Both the position numbers and the translations under genes were made by a program. From NCBI RefSeq assembly GCF_002916655.1, contig NZ_PPSM01000072.1:62001-126000 (forward strand): a DNA stretch of 64,000 nt, in the 5' to 3' direction. This document shows positions 7,655 to 16,324 of the stretch, one piece after another. The first letter of the stretch is position 1. The number at the start of each line of letters is the position of its first letter. Under the pieces are notes generated by a model, which was given only the letters and a program-made list of their open reading frames with translations, made no database searches and was not told the DNA's origin. Origin of the DNA: Novosphingobium sp. HII-3 (GTDB lineage Bacteria; Pseudomonadota; Alphaproteobacteria; Sphingomonadales; Sphingomonadaceae).

Positions 7655-8109
7655 CAACTTTAACCTATTAGGTTACAAGCCTCATCATCTGCGGCGGACG
7701 GGGCCTCGTCCGCCAAGGTGTCTCGGGTCGGCGTCGCGGGCGGTGCGCGGGTGTAAAGCCGTGGACCACGCCACGAGCGTCCTCCCGGAGCGGTTCACTG
7801 GACGGGCGGCACAGCGGCCCCTCCACCCCAACTTTCGTGCAATCGGTAGCCTTCTGCGTGAAGGCAGCTTCCCACGAAAGCGGACACAGCCCTGTCTTGC
7901 GAACTCGCACGGCCTGTCCGAACCGTCTCCGTCACAGGGTCGCGCCGGGCTGTCCTGACTGCTACCCGGCCGTTCGCACGACAGTCTCCCTCCCCGCGTT
8001 CCAGCAGGGACGCCCCGACGCCGGCCCGATTTTGCCTCGCGTTTCCCCCCAAGGCGTAAAGCCCGCATTCGCCAGCGGGCGTTTCCGCGCGTCCGCAGCG
8101 TACCGGCGG
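7655..8109. other. Gap of 455 bases with nested hairpins between convergent genes
   Basis: No supported protein gene on either strand. The region contains ordered inverted repeats. A 7-bp stem lies at about 7691-7713. An 8-bp stem CTTTCGTG/CACGAAAG (7832-7839 with 7873-7880) encloses a 6-bp hairpin GCCTTC/GAAGGC (7849-7865). A 6-bp stem CGGACA/TGTCCG (7881-7886 with 7915-7920) lies immediately next to it. The right end holds a terminator-like hairpin. A structured RNA is possible. I compared it by eye with RNase P RNA, tmRNA, 6S and SRP RNA and found no core motifs. Confidence 0.4.
8061..8080 (-). terminator. Terminator-like hairpin downstream of the hydrolase gene
   Basis: GCCCGC (8061-8066) pairs with GCGGGC (8075-8080) around an eight-base loop. 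It is followed by short T runs on both strands and lies 30 bases beyond the end of the leftward hydrolase gene. Confidence 0.5.
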
Positions 8110-8985
8110 TCAGGCAAGGAATCCCTTCACATCGGCTATGAAGCGGTCGAACTGGTCGTGGTGCAGCCAATGGCCGGCGTTCTCGTATTCGATCAGTTGT
8201 GCAGTCGGGAAGTGGTCCATCCGGCCGTCGCCTGCCGGGCTGTTGGCGAAGCTGTCTTTGCCCCACAGCAAAAGCACCGGGCACGTGATTGCCTCCCACA
8301 GCGCGATGATCTGGTCGGTCGGCAGGTCCGACGTGGTCCAGACGTTCAGGTAGTTGTCGAACTTCCAGCTCCAGGTGCCATCCTCGTTGCGTGTCGCGCC
8401 GTGGATCGTGAGGTGGCGCGCCTGCGCGTCCGTGAGGAAGCCGTTCTCCTCCTTCATCCGCTGGTATGCGTCGCGCAGCGAAGCGTATTTGCGCACGGTG
8501 CGGCCAGACGCCTTGCGCTTCTCCTCGATCCACTGACGCAGCCTCTCTCCCGCGCCCCGGGCTTCCTGTTCGCGCCGCATGGCGGGCGGTGGGCCCAGGC
8601 CCTCGATATTGACGAACTTCGCCACCTTCTCCGGGTAGAGGCCGGTAAAACGCGTGGCGATGTTGCCTCCCAGCGAGTGCGCGACGACCGTCACCTGGTC
8701 CCGCCCCAGCGTATGCACGAGTTGGGCGAAGTCATAGACAAAGGCGTCCATGCCGTAGTGTCCTTCGGGCGACCATTCGCTGTCGCCATGACCGCGCAGG
8801 TCGGGGCAGATCACATGCCAGTCGTGCCGCAGCTCCTCGGCCACCCAGTCCCAGCTGCGGCAGTGATCGCGCCCGCCGTGCTGCAGGATCAGCGGCGGCG
8901 CCTCGGGATTGCCCCAGTCCACATAGTGAAGGCGCAGGCGCTGGGAGACGAAGCGGTTCGAAGTGGGGCCAAGCTGACTCATCAT
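8110..8985 (-). CDS. Alpha/beta-hydrolase
   Basis: A 291-residue hydrolase of the haloalkane dehalogenase/epoxide hydrolase-like group of the alpha/beta fold. The oxyanion region is LQHGGRDHC, the nucleophile elbow VVAHSLGG gives Ser104, the acid is probably Asp244 in LLLWGKDS, and the histidine is His272 in NAGHWLH. A helical cap lies between about residues 130 and 225. Start ATG 8985 begins MMSQLG; an upstream extension is possible but would overlap the divergent trxB leader. A serine nucleophile means esterase or C-C hydrolase chemistry rather than dehalogenation. The substrate is not identifiable. Confidence 0.82.
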   Translation of the reverse strand: MMSQLGPTSNRFVSQRLRLHYVDWGNPEAPPLILQHGGRDHCRSWDWVAEELRHDWHVICPDLRGHGDSEWSPEGHYGMDAFVYDFAQLVHTLGRDQVTVVAHSLGGNIATRFTGLYPEKVAKFVNIEGLGPPPAMRREQEARGAGERLRQWIEEKRKASGRTVRKYASLRDAYQRMKEENGFLTDAQARHLTIHGATRNEDGTWSWKFDNYLNVWTTSDLPTDQIIALWEAITCPVLLLWGKDSFANSPAGDGRMDHFPTAQLIEYENAGHWLHHDQFDRFIADVKGFLA

Positions 8986-9153
8986 TCCCGATGGATGGGG
9001 GGCGGCTGCGCGCAGGTCAATGTGTCGTGGCGATCCCGCGTGCCGTCCTGCAATTTGCGGGGATGAAATAAAAGCTTGCGCCGCGCGTGCTTGGCAAACC
9101 CATGCGCGAGACCCTATCTCGCGGGCCAAGGAATTCACGCCGGAGACAGTTTA

Positions 9154-10128
9154 ATGGCGACCACGCACAAGACCCGCATGCTCATCATCGGTTCCGGCCC
9201 GGCCGGACTTTCCGCCGCCATCTACGGTGCGCGCGCCGGAATGGAGCCGATCGTCGTGCAGGGCCTGCAGCCGGGTGGCCAGCTGACCATCACCACCGAC
9301 GTCGAGAACTATCCCGGCTTCCGCGAGGTCATCCAGGGGCCCTGGCTGATGCAGGAGATGCAGGCCCAGGCCGAGCATGTCGGCACGCGCATGATGTGGG
9401 ACACGATCACCAATGTGGACCTCAGCGGCGACGTCTTCGTCGCGCAGGGCGATTCCGGCGACACCTATGAAGGCGACACGCTCGTCATCGCCACGGGCGC
9501 GCAGGCCAAGTGGCTCGGCGTCCCGGGCGAACAGGAGCTTTCGGGCCGGGGCGTTTCCGCCTGCGCCACCTGCGACGGTTTCTTCTATCGCGGCAAGAAG
9601 GTGGTGGTCATCGGCGGCGGCAACACCGCGGTCGAGGAAGCGCTCTACCTCACCAACCACGCGACCGAGGTCGTGCTGATCCACCGCCGCGATTCGCTGC
9701 GGTCGGAGAAGATCCTGCAGGATCGCCTGTTTGCCCATCCCAAGATCAAGACCGTCTGGAACAAGCGCGTCGATCGCTTCGTGGCGGGAGAGGACGGGGC
9801 GCTCCGCGCTGTGGCCCTGACCGACACGCAGACCGGAGAAGAGAGCGAACTGCTGACCGACGGCGCCTTCGTCGCCATCGGTCACGCGCCTGCGACTGAA
9901 CTCTTCAAGGGCAAGCTCGCCATGGACGAAACCGGTTACCTGATCGTAGAGCCGGGCACGCCCAAGACTGACATCCCCGGGGTTTTCGCGGCGGGCGACG
10001 TTTCGGATCACGTCTATCGGCAGGCGATCACCGCCGCTGGCGCTGGCTGCATGGCTGCGCTCGACGCCGAGCGCTACCTGGCGGAAAAGCTGCACCTGGC
10101 CGGCATCACGGAAACGGTGCAGGGCTGA
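9154..10128 (+). CDS. trxB: Thioredoxin-disulfide reductase
   Basis: A 324-residue FAD/NADPH enzyme of the low-molecular-weight thioredoxin reductase type. The N-terminal dinucleotide fold is GSGPAGLSAA, the redox-active disulfide is C-A-T-C at Cys137/Cys140, the NADPH motif is GGGNTAVEEA, and the C-terminal FAD motif is GVFAAGDVSDHVYRQ. ATG 9154 has CGGAGA upstream and starts right before the first beta strand. It keeps cytoplasmic thioredoxin reduced. A GC-rich terminator follows. Confidence 0.97.
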   Translation: MATTHKTRMLIIGSGPAGLSAAIYGARAGMEPIVVQGLQPGGQLTITTDVENYPGFREVIQGPWLMQEMQAQAEHVGTRMMWDTITNVDLSGDVFVAQGDSGDTYEGDTLVIATGAQAKWLGVPGEQELSGRGVSACATCDGFFYRGKKVVVIGGGNTAVEEALYLTNHATEVVLIHRRDSLRSEKILQDRLFAHPKIKTVWNKRVDRFVAGEDGALRAVALTDTQTGEESELLTDGAFVAIGHAPATELFKGKLAMDETGYLIVEPGTPKTDIPGVFAAGDVSDHVYRQAITAAGAGCMAALDAERYLAEKLHLAGITETVQG

Positions 10129-10140
10129 AGAGAACGGAGG

Positions 10141-10165
10141 GGGGGAGCCGGCGTTTCCCCCTTTT
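10141..10165 (+). terminator. Terminator after trxB
   Basis: GGGGGA (10141-10146) pairs with TCCCCC (10156-10161), followed directly by four T residues, 12 bases after the trxB stop. Confidence 0.75.
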
Positions 10166-10175
10166 GCCGTGCGGC

Positions 10176-10721
10176 TCAGTCGGTGAGGCTTGGACCCAGC
10201 GAAGGGTCTAGGTCACGCGGGCGCACAAGATGGACAAGCCGGCCGGTGCCGTCGCGCAGGTCCGCCCAGTTCTCGATGTCCAGTTCGATGACCGCGTAGG
10301 CCGCGGTGGGGAACTTGTCCTCCACCACATCGCGCAGCGGGCTGCTGCCGTCGTCCGGCACGAGATCGAAGATCAGATCCTCCAGCCCTGGGTTGTGCCC
10401 CACAAGAAGGATCGTGCGCGGATCGGAATCCTGTTCGCGCAGAACGTCGATCAGTGTTGCCGAACTGGCGAGATAGATGCGCCGATCCCACGTGATCGGC
10501 GGCGTTTCACCGGCCGCCTCGCCGGCGAGTTCGATCGTCTGCGTGACGCGGACTGCCGGTGAGGCGAGGATGCGCTTCCAGCCGACTGCGTGTTCGCGGA
10601 TATGCTTGCCCATCAGGCCCGCGCCGGCCCTCCCCCGCGTGTTCAGCGGGCGATCGAAGTCCCGCAGGCGCGCGTCGGTCCAGTCCGATTTGGCGTGACG
10701 GAAGATACCGAGCGTTTTCAT
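10176..10721 (-). CDS. SixA-like histidine phosphatase
   Basis: A 181-residue member of the histidine phosphatase (phosphoglycerate mutase-like) family. The catalytic RHAKS motif has His9 at the N-terminus, and the second arm is VGHNPGLEDL. Short length and the R-H-A-K form match SixA, which removes phosphate from phosphohistidine in phosphorelay proteins. It is convergent with trxB. It starts 36 bases downstream of the helicase stop on the same strand, so the two may be co-transcribed. Confidence 0.85.
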   Translation of the reverse strand: MKTLGIFRHAKSDWTDARLRDFDRPLNTRGRAGAGLMGKHIREHAVGWKRILASPAVRVTQTIELAGEAAGETPPITWDRRIYLASSATLIDVLREQDSDPRTILLVGHNPGLEDLIFDLVPDDGSSPLRDVVEDKFPTAAYAVIELDIENWADLRDGTGRLVHLVRPRDLDPSLGPSLTD

Positions 10722-10757
10722 GGGCGAACTCTTGGACAGGGTGTCGGATACGGCGGA

Positions 10758-13487
10758 TCAGTTCGGTGGGTCTGAAGCCTCGATCGTCTCGGCCGTGGCC
10801 CCTGAAGCATGATCGGCCACGCGCTGTAAAGCCTCGTCCAGCGAGACTCTCCGAATTGGCGTGCCCGCCGGAAAGGCGGAGAGCAGGCGTGACGGGAAAG
10901 CGGGGGAGAGGACGACGAAATGGCCGTGATCGTCGCGGCTGCGGATCAGGCGACCGAAGGCCTGCGCCAGCTTCGCCCGGATCAGGGTGTCGTCATAGAC
11001 GCTGCCGCCGTTGGCGAGGCGCCGGGCGCGGTGCAGGATCGTCGGCCGAGGCCAGGGCACCTGCTCCATGACGACAAGCCGCAGCGAATGCCCGGGAACG
11101 TCCACACCGTCCCTCAGCGCATCGGTGCCGAGCAGAGAGGCCGCGGGATCGTCGCGGAAGATGTCCACGAGCGTGCCCGTGTCGATGGGATCGACATGCT
11201 GGGCGTAGAGCGGCAAGCCTCCGCGGGCGAGGCGATCGGCGATGCGGCCGTGAACGGCGCGCAGGCGGCGGATCGCCGTGAACAGCCCGAGCGCGCCGCC
11301 GCCCGACGCCTCGATCAGGCGCCCGAAAGCCGCCGACAGGGCGGGGATGTCCCCCTTGGGCACGTCCGTGACAATCAGAACTTCCGCCTGACTGGCGTAA
11401 TCGAACGGGCTCTGATGGATGGACAGGCGCGGCGCGACATCGATGGTCGGCGTGCCTGACCGTGCGATTGCTTTCGTCCAGTCCTCCCCGTCGCGAAGCG
11501 TCGCCGACGTCATCACAACGCCGTGTGCGGGTTCGAGGACGACCTTGGCGAAGGGCTTCATCGGATCGAGCCAGCGCCGGTGAATACCAATGTCGAACTC
11601 CCGCGCTTCCGAGCGATCGACCGCCAGCCAGTCCACGTATTCGGGATCGGCCGGGCCACCGAGCCGATCGAGCAGCGATTCCCACGCTGCCAGAGTCTCG
11701 ACACGCCAGGTCAGCGAATGGCGTGCGCCCTCGATGCGGGCGCGGCCTGGACTGTCGAGCCAGTCCGGCGGCTCCTCCAACAGCGCTTCCAGTCTCATGC
11801 CGAGACGGATCAGCGGCTGGCGCAGTTCAGCGAGCGCCATCCGCGCGGCCTGGGCGATCTCGACGAAGGCGCCGTCCAGACCGGCGGCTTCCGTCTCCAG
11901 GCCATAGCCGGCCTCCTGCCCCCCGCTTTCATCCCGGGCGTAGACCGTGGCCCGCACCGCCGCGAGCAGTTCCTCCAGCGGGCCGGAGGCAGCGTTCTCG
12001 AGGATGCGCTGCATCCAGCCGTCGCCGGGCAGCGCCTCGGCTGCGGCGCGTGCGGCGGTGATCGCCTGCGCCCCGGCCTCGTCGTAGCTGGCGATATCGG
12101 CGAGGCGGGCGGACAGGCCCCGGCGGCGGCCCTTCGAAGCCTTTTCAGGCCCGATCACCCAGCGGCGCAGTTCAATCGCCTCGGCTCCGCTCAGCGCGGC
12201 GGCGAAGGTGGAATCGGCGGCATCGAAAACGTGGTGGCCCTCGTCGAAGACGATGCGGGTCGGGCGTGATGCAGGATCGCGTCCCCGCGCGGCGTTGACC
12301 ATCACGAGGGCATGGTTCCCGATGACGAGGTCGGCGCCGACGCTGGCGCGGGCCGCGCGTTCGATGAAGCATTTGCGGTAGTGCGGGCAGCCCGCATAGA
12401 CGCATTCGCCGCGCCTGTCAGTGAGGGCCGCGATGCCGCGCTGGCGAAAAAGCGTTCCCAGCCAGCCGGGCAAGTCGCCGCCGATCATGTCGCCATCGCG
12501 TGAATAGGCGGCCCACCGCGCCACGAGCTGCGCCAGCACGGCGGCGCGCCCGGAAAAACCGCCTTGCAGCGCATCTTCAAGGTTGAGCAGGCACAGGTAA
12601 TTTTCCCGCCCTTTGCGCACCACCACCGGCCGGGTGCCGTCGGCCCGGTGCTCCGGCCAGGCGCGGCGGCTCTCATGCCGGAGCTGGCGCTGCAGTGCCT
12701 TGGTGTAAGTGGAGACCCAGACGGTGCCGCCCGCCTTTTCGGTCCAGAGCGAGGTGGGCGCGAGATAGCCCAGCGTCTTGCCGATACCCGTGCCGGCCTG
12801 GGCAAGCAGGACATGCGGTCGTCCGGCGCGTTCGCGCGGCGCAAAGGCGTTCGCCGCCTCCACGGCATAGGCACGCTGGCCGGAGCGCTGTTCGGCGGTT
12901 GATCCGGTAAGCCGCGTCAGCCGTTCCAGCACCTCCTCCTCGCTGAGGACGACCTGACGCGGCTGTGGAGCCTCCGGCGTTTCCTCCCACTCGGGCAGCC
13001 GGGCGAACAGCCACCGCTCCGCCTGTGACGGACGCTGGATCCGCCCCGTCAGCAGCGTGGCCCAAGGCCAGCGCATCCGGATCAGCGATTGCAGTGCAGT
13101 CCAGGCACCTTCGCGTTCCGGCCATTCGGGATTGCCGCACATGTCGAGCAGGGCACCGGCTGCCTCCTGCAACAGGCGCGGCACGTCCGCATCGCCCTGC
13201 GGCTCCTCCAGATTGAGCGCGTGAGCCAGACCCTTGGGCGTGGGCACGACGAAGCGCGCCGGGTGCACGAAGGCGTATAGCTCCAGCAGATCGAGCCCGG
13301 ACAGATCGGGATAGCCCAGGCGCGTCGCCAGAAGCGGGGCGTTGAGGATGAGAAGAGGCGTATCGGCTGCCGCCATGACCGCATCGCCCTTGGAGATCGG
13401 TCTGGTGCCACTGCCCGTCAGGTCCTGCTCACGCAGCCAGCAGCCGCCATGACTGGCGTGTAGGGCGGGAAGGGGCAATGCAGCCAT
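10758..13487 (-). CDS. Rad3/DinG-family ATP-dependent DNA helicase
   Basis: A 909-residue superfamily 2 helicase. Walker A AQAGTGIGKT contains Lys237. The DEAH-type box is DEGH at about residues 415-418. Between them is an iron-sulfur arrangement: a cysteine in ENYLCLLN and three more in GECVYAGCPHYRKC. This is the mark of XPD/DinG-like 4Fe-4S helicases. C-terminal motifs V and VI are visible as LLGTDALRDGVDVPG and QAFGRLIRSRDD. About 220 N-terminal residues ahead of the helicase core (with LNAPLLATRLGYPDLSGLDL) are typical of the alphaproteobacterial subgroup. It likely acts in repair of damaged or structured DNA. Start ATG 13487 keeps this conserved N-terminus. Confidence 0.92.
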   Translation of the reverse strand: MAALPLPALHASHGGCWLREQDLTGSGTRPISKGDAVMAAADTPLLILNAPLLATRLGYPDLSGLDLLELYAFVHPARFVVPTPKGLAHALNLEEPQGDADVPRLLQEAAGALLDMCGNPEWPEREGAWTALQSLIRMRWPWATLLTGRIQRPSQAERWLFARLPEWEETPEAPQPRQVVLSEEEVLERLTRLTGSTAEQRSGQRAYAVEAANAFAPRERAGRPHVLLAQAGTGIGKTLGYLAPTSLWTEKAGGTVWVSTYTKALQRQLRHESRRAWPEHRADGTRPVVVRKGRENYLCLLNLEDALQGGFSGRAAVLAQLVARWAAYSRDGDMIGGDLPGWLGTLFRQRGIAALTDRRGECVYAGCPHYRKCFIERAARASVGADLVIGNHALVMVNAARGRDPASRPTRIVFDEGHHVFDAADSTFAAALSGAEAIELRRWVIGPEKASKGRRRGLSARLADIASYDEAGAQAITAARAAAEALPGDGWMQRILENAASGPLEELLAAVRATVYARDESGGQEAGYGLETEAAGLDGAFVEIAQAARMALAELRQPLIRLGMRLEALLEEPPDWLDSPGRARIEGARHSLTWRVETLAAWESLLDRLGGPADPEYVDWLAVDRSEAREFDIGIHRRWLDPMKPFAKVVLEPAHGVVMTSATLRDGEDWTKAIARSGTPTIDVAPRLSIHQSPFDYASQAEVLIVTDVPKGDIPALSAAFGRLIEASGGGALGLFTAIRRLRAVHGRIADRLARGGLPLYAQHVDPIDTGTLVDIFRDDPAASLLGTDALRDGVDVPGHSLRLVVMEQVPWPRPTILHRARRLANGGSVYDDTLIRAKLAQAFGRLIRSRDDHGHFVVLSPAFPSRLLSAFPAGTPIRRVSLDEALQRVADHASGATAETIEASDPPN

Positions 13488-13591
13488 GGTCCGGTCTTAG
13501 GGATGCGACAGACGATTTGGAACGGGATCGAGCCCCCGTTCACCAGAAAGATTACCATCTGATACACTTTTCCGGCTTGCCGCCTTTCTAT

Positions 13592-13605
13592 CAAGATATA
13601 TCTTG
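13592..13605. promoter_or_regulatory. Perfect 14-bp palindrome ahead of the PadR gene
   Basis: CAAGATATATCTTG is fully symmetric and lies 25 bases before the PadR-type start. PadR-family repressors commonly bind short A/T-rich dyads of the ATAT type in their own promoters, so this is a candidate autoregulatory operator. It also lies near the start of the divergent helicase gene. Confidence 0.6.
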
Positions 13606-13630
13606 GAGTTATCAGACCAGATGAGAAGTG

Positions 13631-14290
13631 ATGAACGATATGAAGTGTATTGACGCAGACCGCGCCGAACGCGGCGCCCGGCATGGCCGGGATGGTTCGC
13701 GGCGCCACGCCGGCGGTGGCGTCTTCGCCAAAGGTTTCCCCGGCGGCGGCGGCCGCGGCTGGGGCATGGGCCCGGACGGCGGTGGCTTCGGTGGCGGAGG
13801 CGCGCGCGGTGGTGGGCGGCGCAAGCGCCTGTTCGACCAGGCGGAACTGCAGCTCCTGATGCTCGCCCTGATCGTCGAAGCTCCCCGCCATGGCTACGAA
13901 CTCATCCGGGAGGTCGAGGCGCTTTCGGGTGGAGAATACGCTCCCAGTCCCGGGGTGGTTTATCCTGCTTTGATCTTCATGGAGGAAACGGGCCTCATTG
14001 CTCCGGCTGCGGACGAAGCCAGTCGCAGCAAGGCGTTCGCCGCCACGGAGCGGGGCATAGCCAGGGTACGGGAACAGGAAAGCAGCATCGCTGAACTCAA
14101 GAGCCGACTTTCCGCCCTGCTGGAGCAGCGGGACCGCATCGACCCCGCGCCTGTCCGCCGTGCGTTCCATGCGCTCAAGACCGCCGTTTTCGACCGGCTG
14201 TCGCAGGAAGGCACCGACCGGGATTTCATACTCAAGGTCGCCGATGTGATCGACGACGCGACCCGCACGATCGAAAGGATCGAGACGTGA
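13631..14290 (+). CDS. PadR-family transcriptional regulator with Gly-rich N-terminus
   Basis: A 219-residue regulator. The PadR winged helix lies at about residues 65-130: the segment QLLMLALIVEAPRHGYELI, then PSPGVVYPALIFMEETGLI. A C-terminal helical part (about 140-215) likely dimerises. The first 60 residues are an unusual basic, glycine-rich tail (GGGGRGWGMGPDGGGFGGGG) that should be disordered. ATG 13631 follows a GATGAGAAG ribosome site; a GTG one codon earlier is also possible. The downstream DUF2218 gene starts within its stop codon, so the two form an operon. Confidence 0.88.
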   Translation: MNDMKCIDADRAERGARHGRDGSRRHAGGGVFAKGFPGGGGRGWGMGPDGGGFGGGGARGGGRRKRLFDQAELQLLMLALIVEAPRHGYELIREVEALSGGEYAPSPGVVYPALIFMEETGLIAPAADEASRSKAFAATERGIARVREQESSIAELKSRLSALLEQRDRIDPAPVRRAFHALKTAVFDRLSQEGTDRDFILKVADVIDDATRTIERIET

Positions 14291-14631
14291 ACACTATCGA
14301 AGCCACTGTGAAGACTGAAAACGGCGGGAAATACGTCCGCCAGCTCTGCAAGCACTGGAGCCACAAGCTGGAAACGCAGGTCGATGGGGACGTGGGAACC
14401 GTGACTTTCCCCAACGCGGTCTGCACCATGGCCGCCGATGGCGAGAGCATCGCCATCACCATCACCGGGGAAGAGCGCGAGGCGGTGCAGCGCCTGACCG
14501 ACGTGGTCGCCACTCACATCGACCGCTTCGCCTTCCGGGAAGCGCCGCTGGAGTACAACTGGACCTGGCGGAAACTGAAATCAGGGCGAGCGGAGCGCCG
14601 GTTCCGCTCGCTTCCCGCAGGAGGGCGATAA
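14287..14631 (+). CDS. DUF2218 domain protein
   Basis: A 114-residue protein matching the DUF2218 family: a conserved L-C-K-H-W-S-H-K segment near residue 20, VDGDVGTVTF, and a C-terminal Y-N-W. Its GTG start overlaps the PadR stop (GTGA), which indicates translational coupling. The family's biochemical role is not known to me. The conserved Cys/His stretch suggests ligand or metal contact, which is an inference. Confidence 0.8.
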   Translation: MNTIEATVKTENGGKYVRQLCKHWSHKLETQVDGDVGTVTFPNAVCTMAADGESIAITITGEEREAVQRLTDVVATHIDRFAFREAPLEYNWTWRKLKSGRAERRFRSLPAGGR

Positions 14632-14682
14632 GGCGGCGACTCCGGCCTTGCGAAAGTCGCGCATTTCGCCAATTAGCGCCGC

Positions 14683-16281
14683 ATGACTGACAATGCCCTG
14701 ATCGAAGCCGCACGTGTGTCCAAGGCCTGGCCCTTCCAGGAGGCCCAGAAGCTGCTCAAGCGTTATCCGCAGGGCAAACCGAACGGCGCACCCGTGCTGT
14801 TCGAAACGGGGTATGGCCCCTCGGGGCTTCCCCATATCGGCACCTTCCAGGAGGTACTTCGCACCACCCTCGTGCGCCGGGCCTACGAAGCGCTGACCGG
14901 CGGCGCGCCCACGCGTCTGGTCGCCTTTTCCGATGACATGGACGGGCTGCGCAAGGTGCCCGACAACATCCCCAACGCGGATGTGCTGGCGGCCAATCTT
15001 GGAAAGCCTCTCAGCCGCATTCCGGATCCTTTCGGCACGCACGAGAGCTTCGCTCATCACAACAATGCGATGCTGCGCGACTTCCTCGACCGTTTCGGCT
15101 TCGACTACGAATTCGTCTCGGCGAGCGACCGGTACAATTCGGGCCAATTCGACGCCGCACTGACCCGGGTGCTGGAATGCAACCAGGCCATCCTCGACGT
15201 CATGCTGCCGACCCTGCGCGAAGAACGCCGCAAGACGTACTCGCCCGTGTTGCCCGTCTCGCCCACTACGGGCGTCGTGCTGCAGGTTCCGGTCGAAGTG
15301 CTCGATCCCGCCACCGGCCTCATCCGCTTCACTGACGAGGACGGCACCGTCGTTGAGCAATCGGCCTTCGGGGGCAAAGCGAAGCTCCAGTGGAAGGTCG
15401 ACTGGGCCATGCGCTGGTACGCGCTGGGCGTCGACTACGAGATGTGCGGCAAGGACCTTACGGACTCGGTCACGCAGTCCGGCAAGATCGTGCAGATCCT
15501 CGGCGGTCGCAAGCCCGAGGGCCTGATCTACGAGCTGTTTCTGGACGAGAACGGGGAGAAGATCTCCAAGTCCAAAGGCAATGGTCTGACCATCGAGCAG
15601 TGGCTGACGTACGGCACCGAGGAATCGCTCGGCTTCTACCTCTTCCGTGAGCCCAAGAGCGCCAAGCAGCTCCACGTGGGCGTGATCCCCAAGGCGGTCG
15701 ACGAGTACTGGCAATTCCGCGGCAACCTTGCAGGGCAGCCGCTCGACAAGCAGCTGGGCAACCCGGTGTGGCACCTGCTGCGCGCAAACGGCGACGAAGA
15801 AGGCGCGGGCGATACCGTGCCGGTCACATTCTCGCTGCTGCTCAACCTCGTCGGTGTGCTCGGCGCCGATGCCACGGCGGAGCAGGTCTGGTCCTACCTC
15901 GGCAACTACGTGGCCGATGCCAGTCCCGAAGCCCATCCCGATCTTGCCGAGATGGTGCGGGCCGCGCTCGCCACCAACCGGGACTTCATCGCACCCACGC
16001 TGCAGCGTCGTGCTCCCCTTGGCGGCGAAGTGGCTGCGTTGCGGGAACTCGATGACAAGCTTGCCGCTCTCGGTGATGAAGCCTCCGCGGAGGAACTGCA
16101 GAACATCGTCTACGAAATCGGCAAGAACGAGACCTACGGCTTCGAAAGCCTGCGCGACTGGTTCAAGGCGCTCTACGAGACGCTGCTGGGCTCACCGCAG
16201 GGGCCGCGCATGGGAAGCTTTATCGCGCTTTATGGGGTGGCGGAAACGCGCAAGCTCATCGCCGAGGCTCTGGCTGCCTGA
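14683..16281 (+). CDS. lysK: Lysyl-tRNA synthetase, class I
   Basis: A 532-residue class I aminoacyl-tRNA synthetase. The HIGH-type motif is GPSGLPHIGTF near residue 50, and the KMSKS loop is KISKSKG from Lys293. The overall plan and length match class I LysRS, the archaeal-type enzyme found in most alphaproteobacteria instead of the class II LysS. It charges tRNA-Lys in the cytoplasm. Start ATG 14683 is the first in frame; there is no strong ribosome site. Confidence 0.95.
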   Translation: MTDNALIEAARVSKAWPFQEAQKLLKRYPQGKPNGAPVLFETGYGPSGLPHIGTFQEVLRTTLVRRAYEALTGGAPTRLVAFSDDMDGLRKVPDNIPNADVLAANLGKPLSRIPDPFGTHESFAHHNNAMLRDFLDRFGFDYEFVSASDRYNSGQFDAALTRVLECNQAILDVMLPTLREERRKTYSPVLPVSPTTGVVLQVPVEVLDPATGLIRFTDEDGTVVEQSAFGGKAKLQWKVDWAMRWYALGVDYEMCGKDLTDSVTQSGKIVQILGGRKPEGLIYELFLDENGEKISKSKGNGLTIEQWLTYGTEESLGFYLFREPKSAKQLHVGVIPKAVDEYWQFRGNLAGQPLDKQLGNPVWHLLRANGDEEGAGDTVPVTFSLLLNLVGVLGADATAEQVWSYLGNYVADASPEAHPDLAEMVRAALATNRDFIAPTLQRRAPLGGEVAALRELDDKLAALGDEASAEELQNIVYEIGKNETYGFESLRDWFKALYETLLGSPQGPRMGSFIALYGVAETRKLIAEALAA

Positions 16282-16324
16282 ACCCCGCGCCGCCCGGCGC
16301 GAGCCGGGTGACGGGACGGCCTCG

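Noticed and set aside
7655..8109. RNase P RNA, two-piece tmRNA or cobalamin riboswitch
   Set aside because: Conserved core strings of these RNAs were not found on either strand, so the structured gap is left unassigned.
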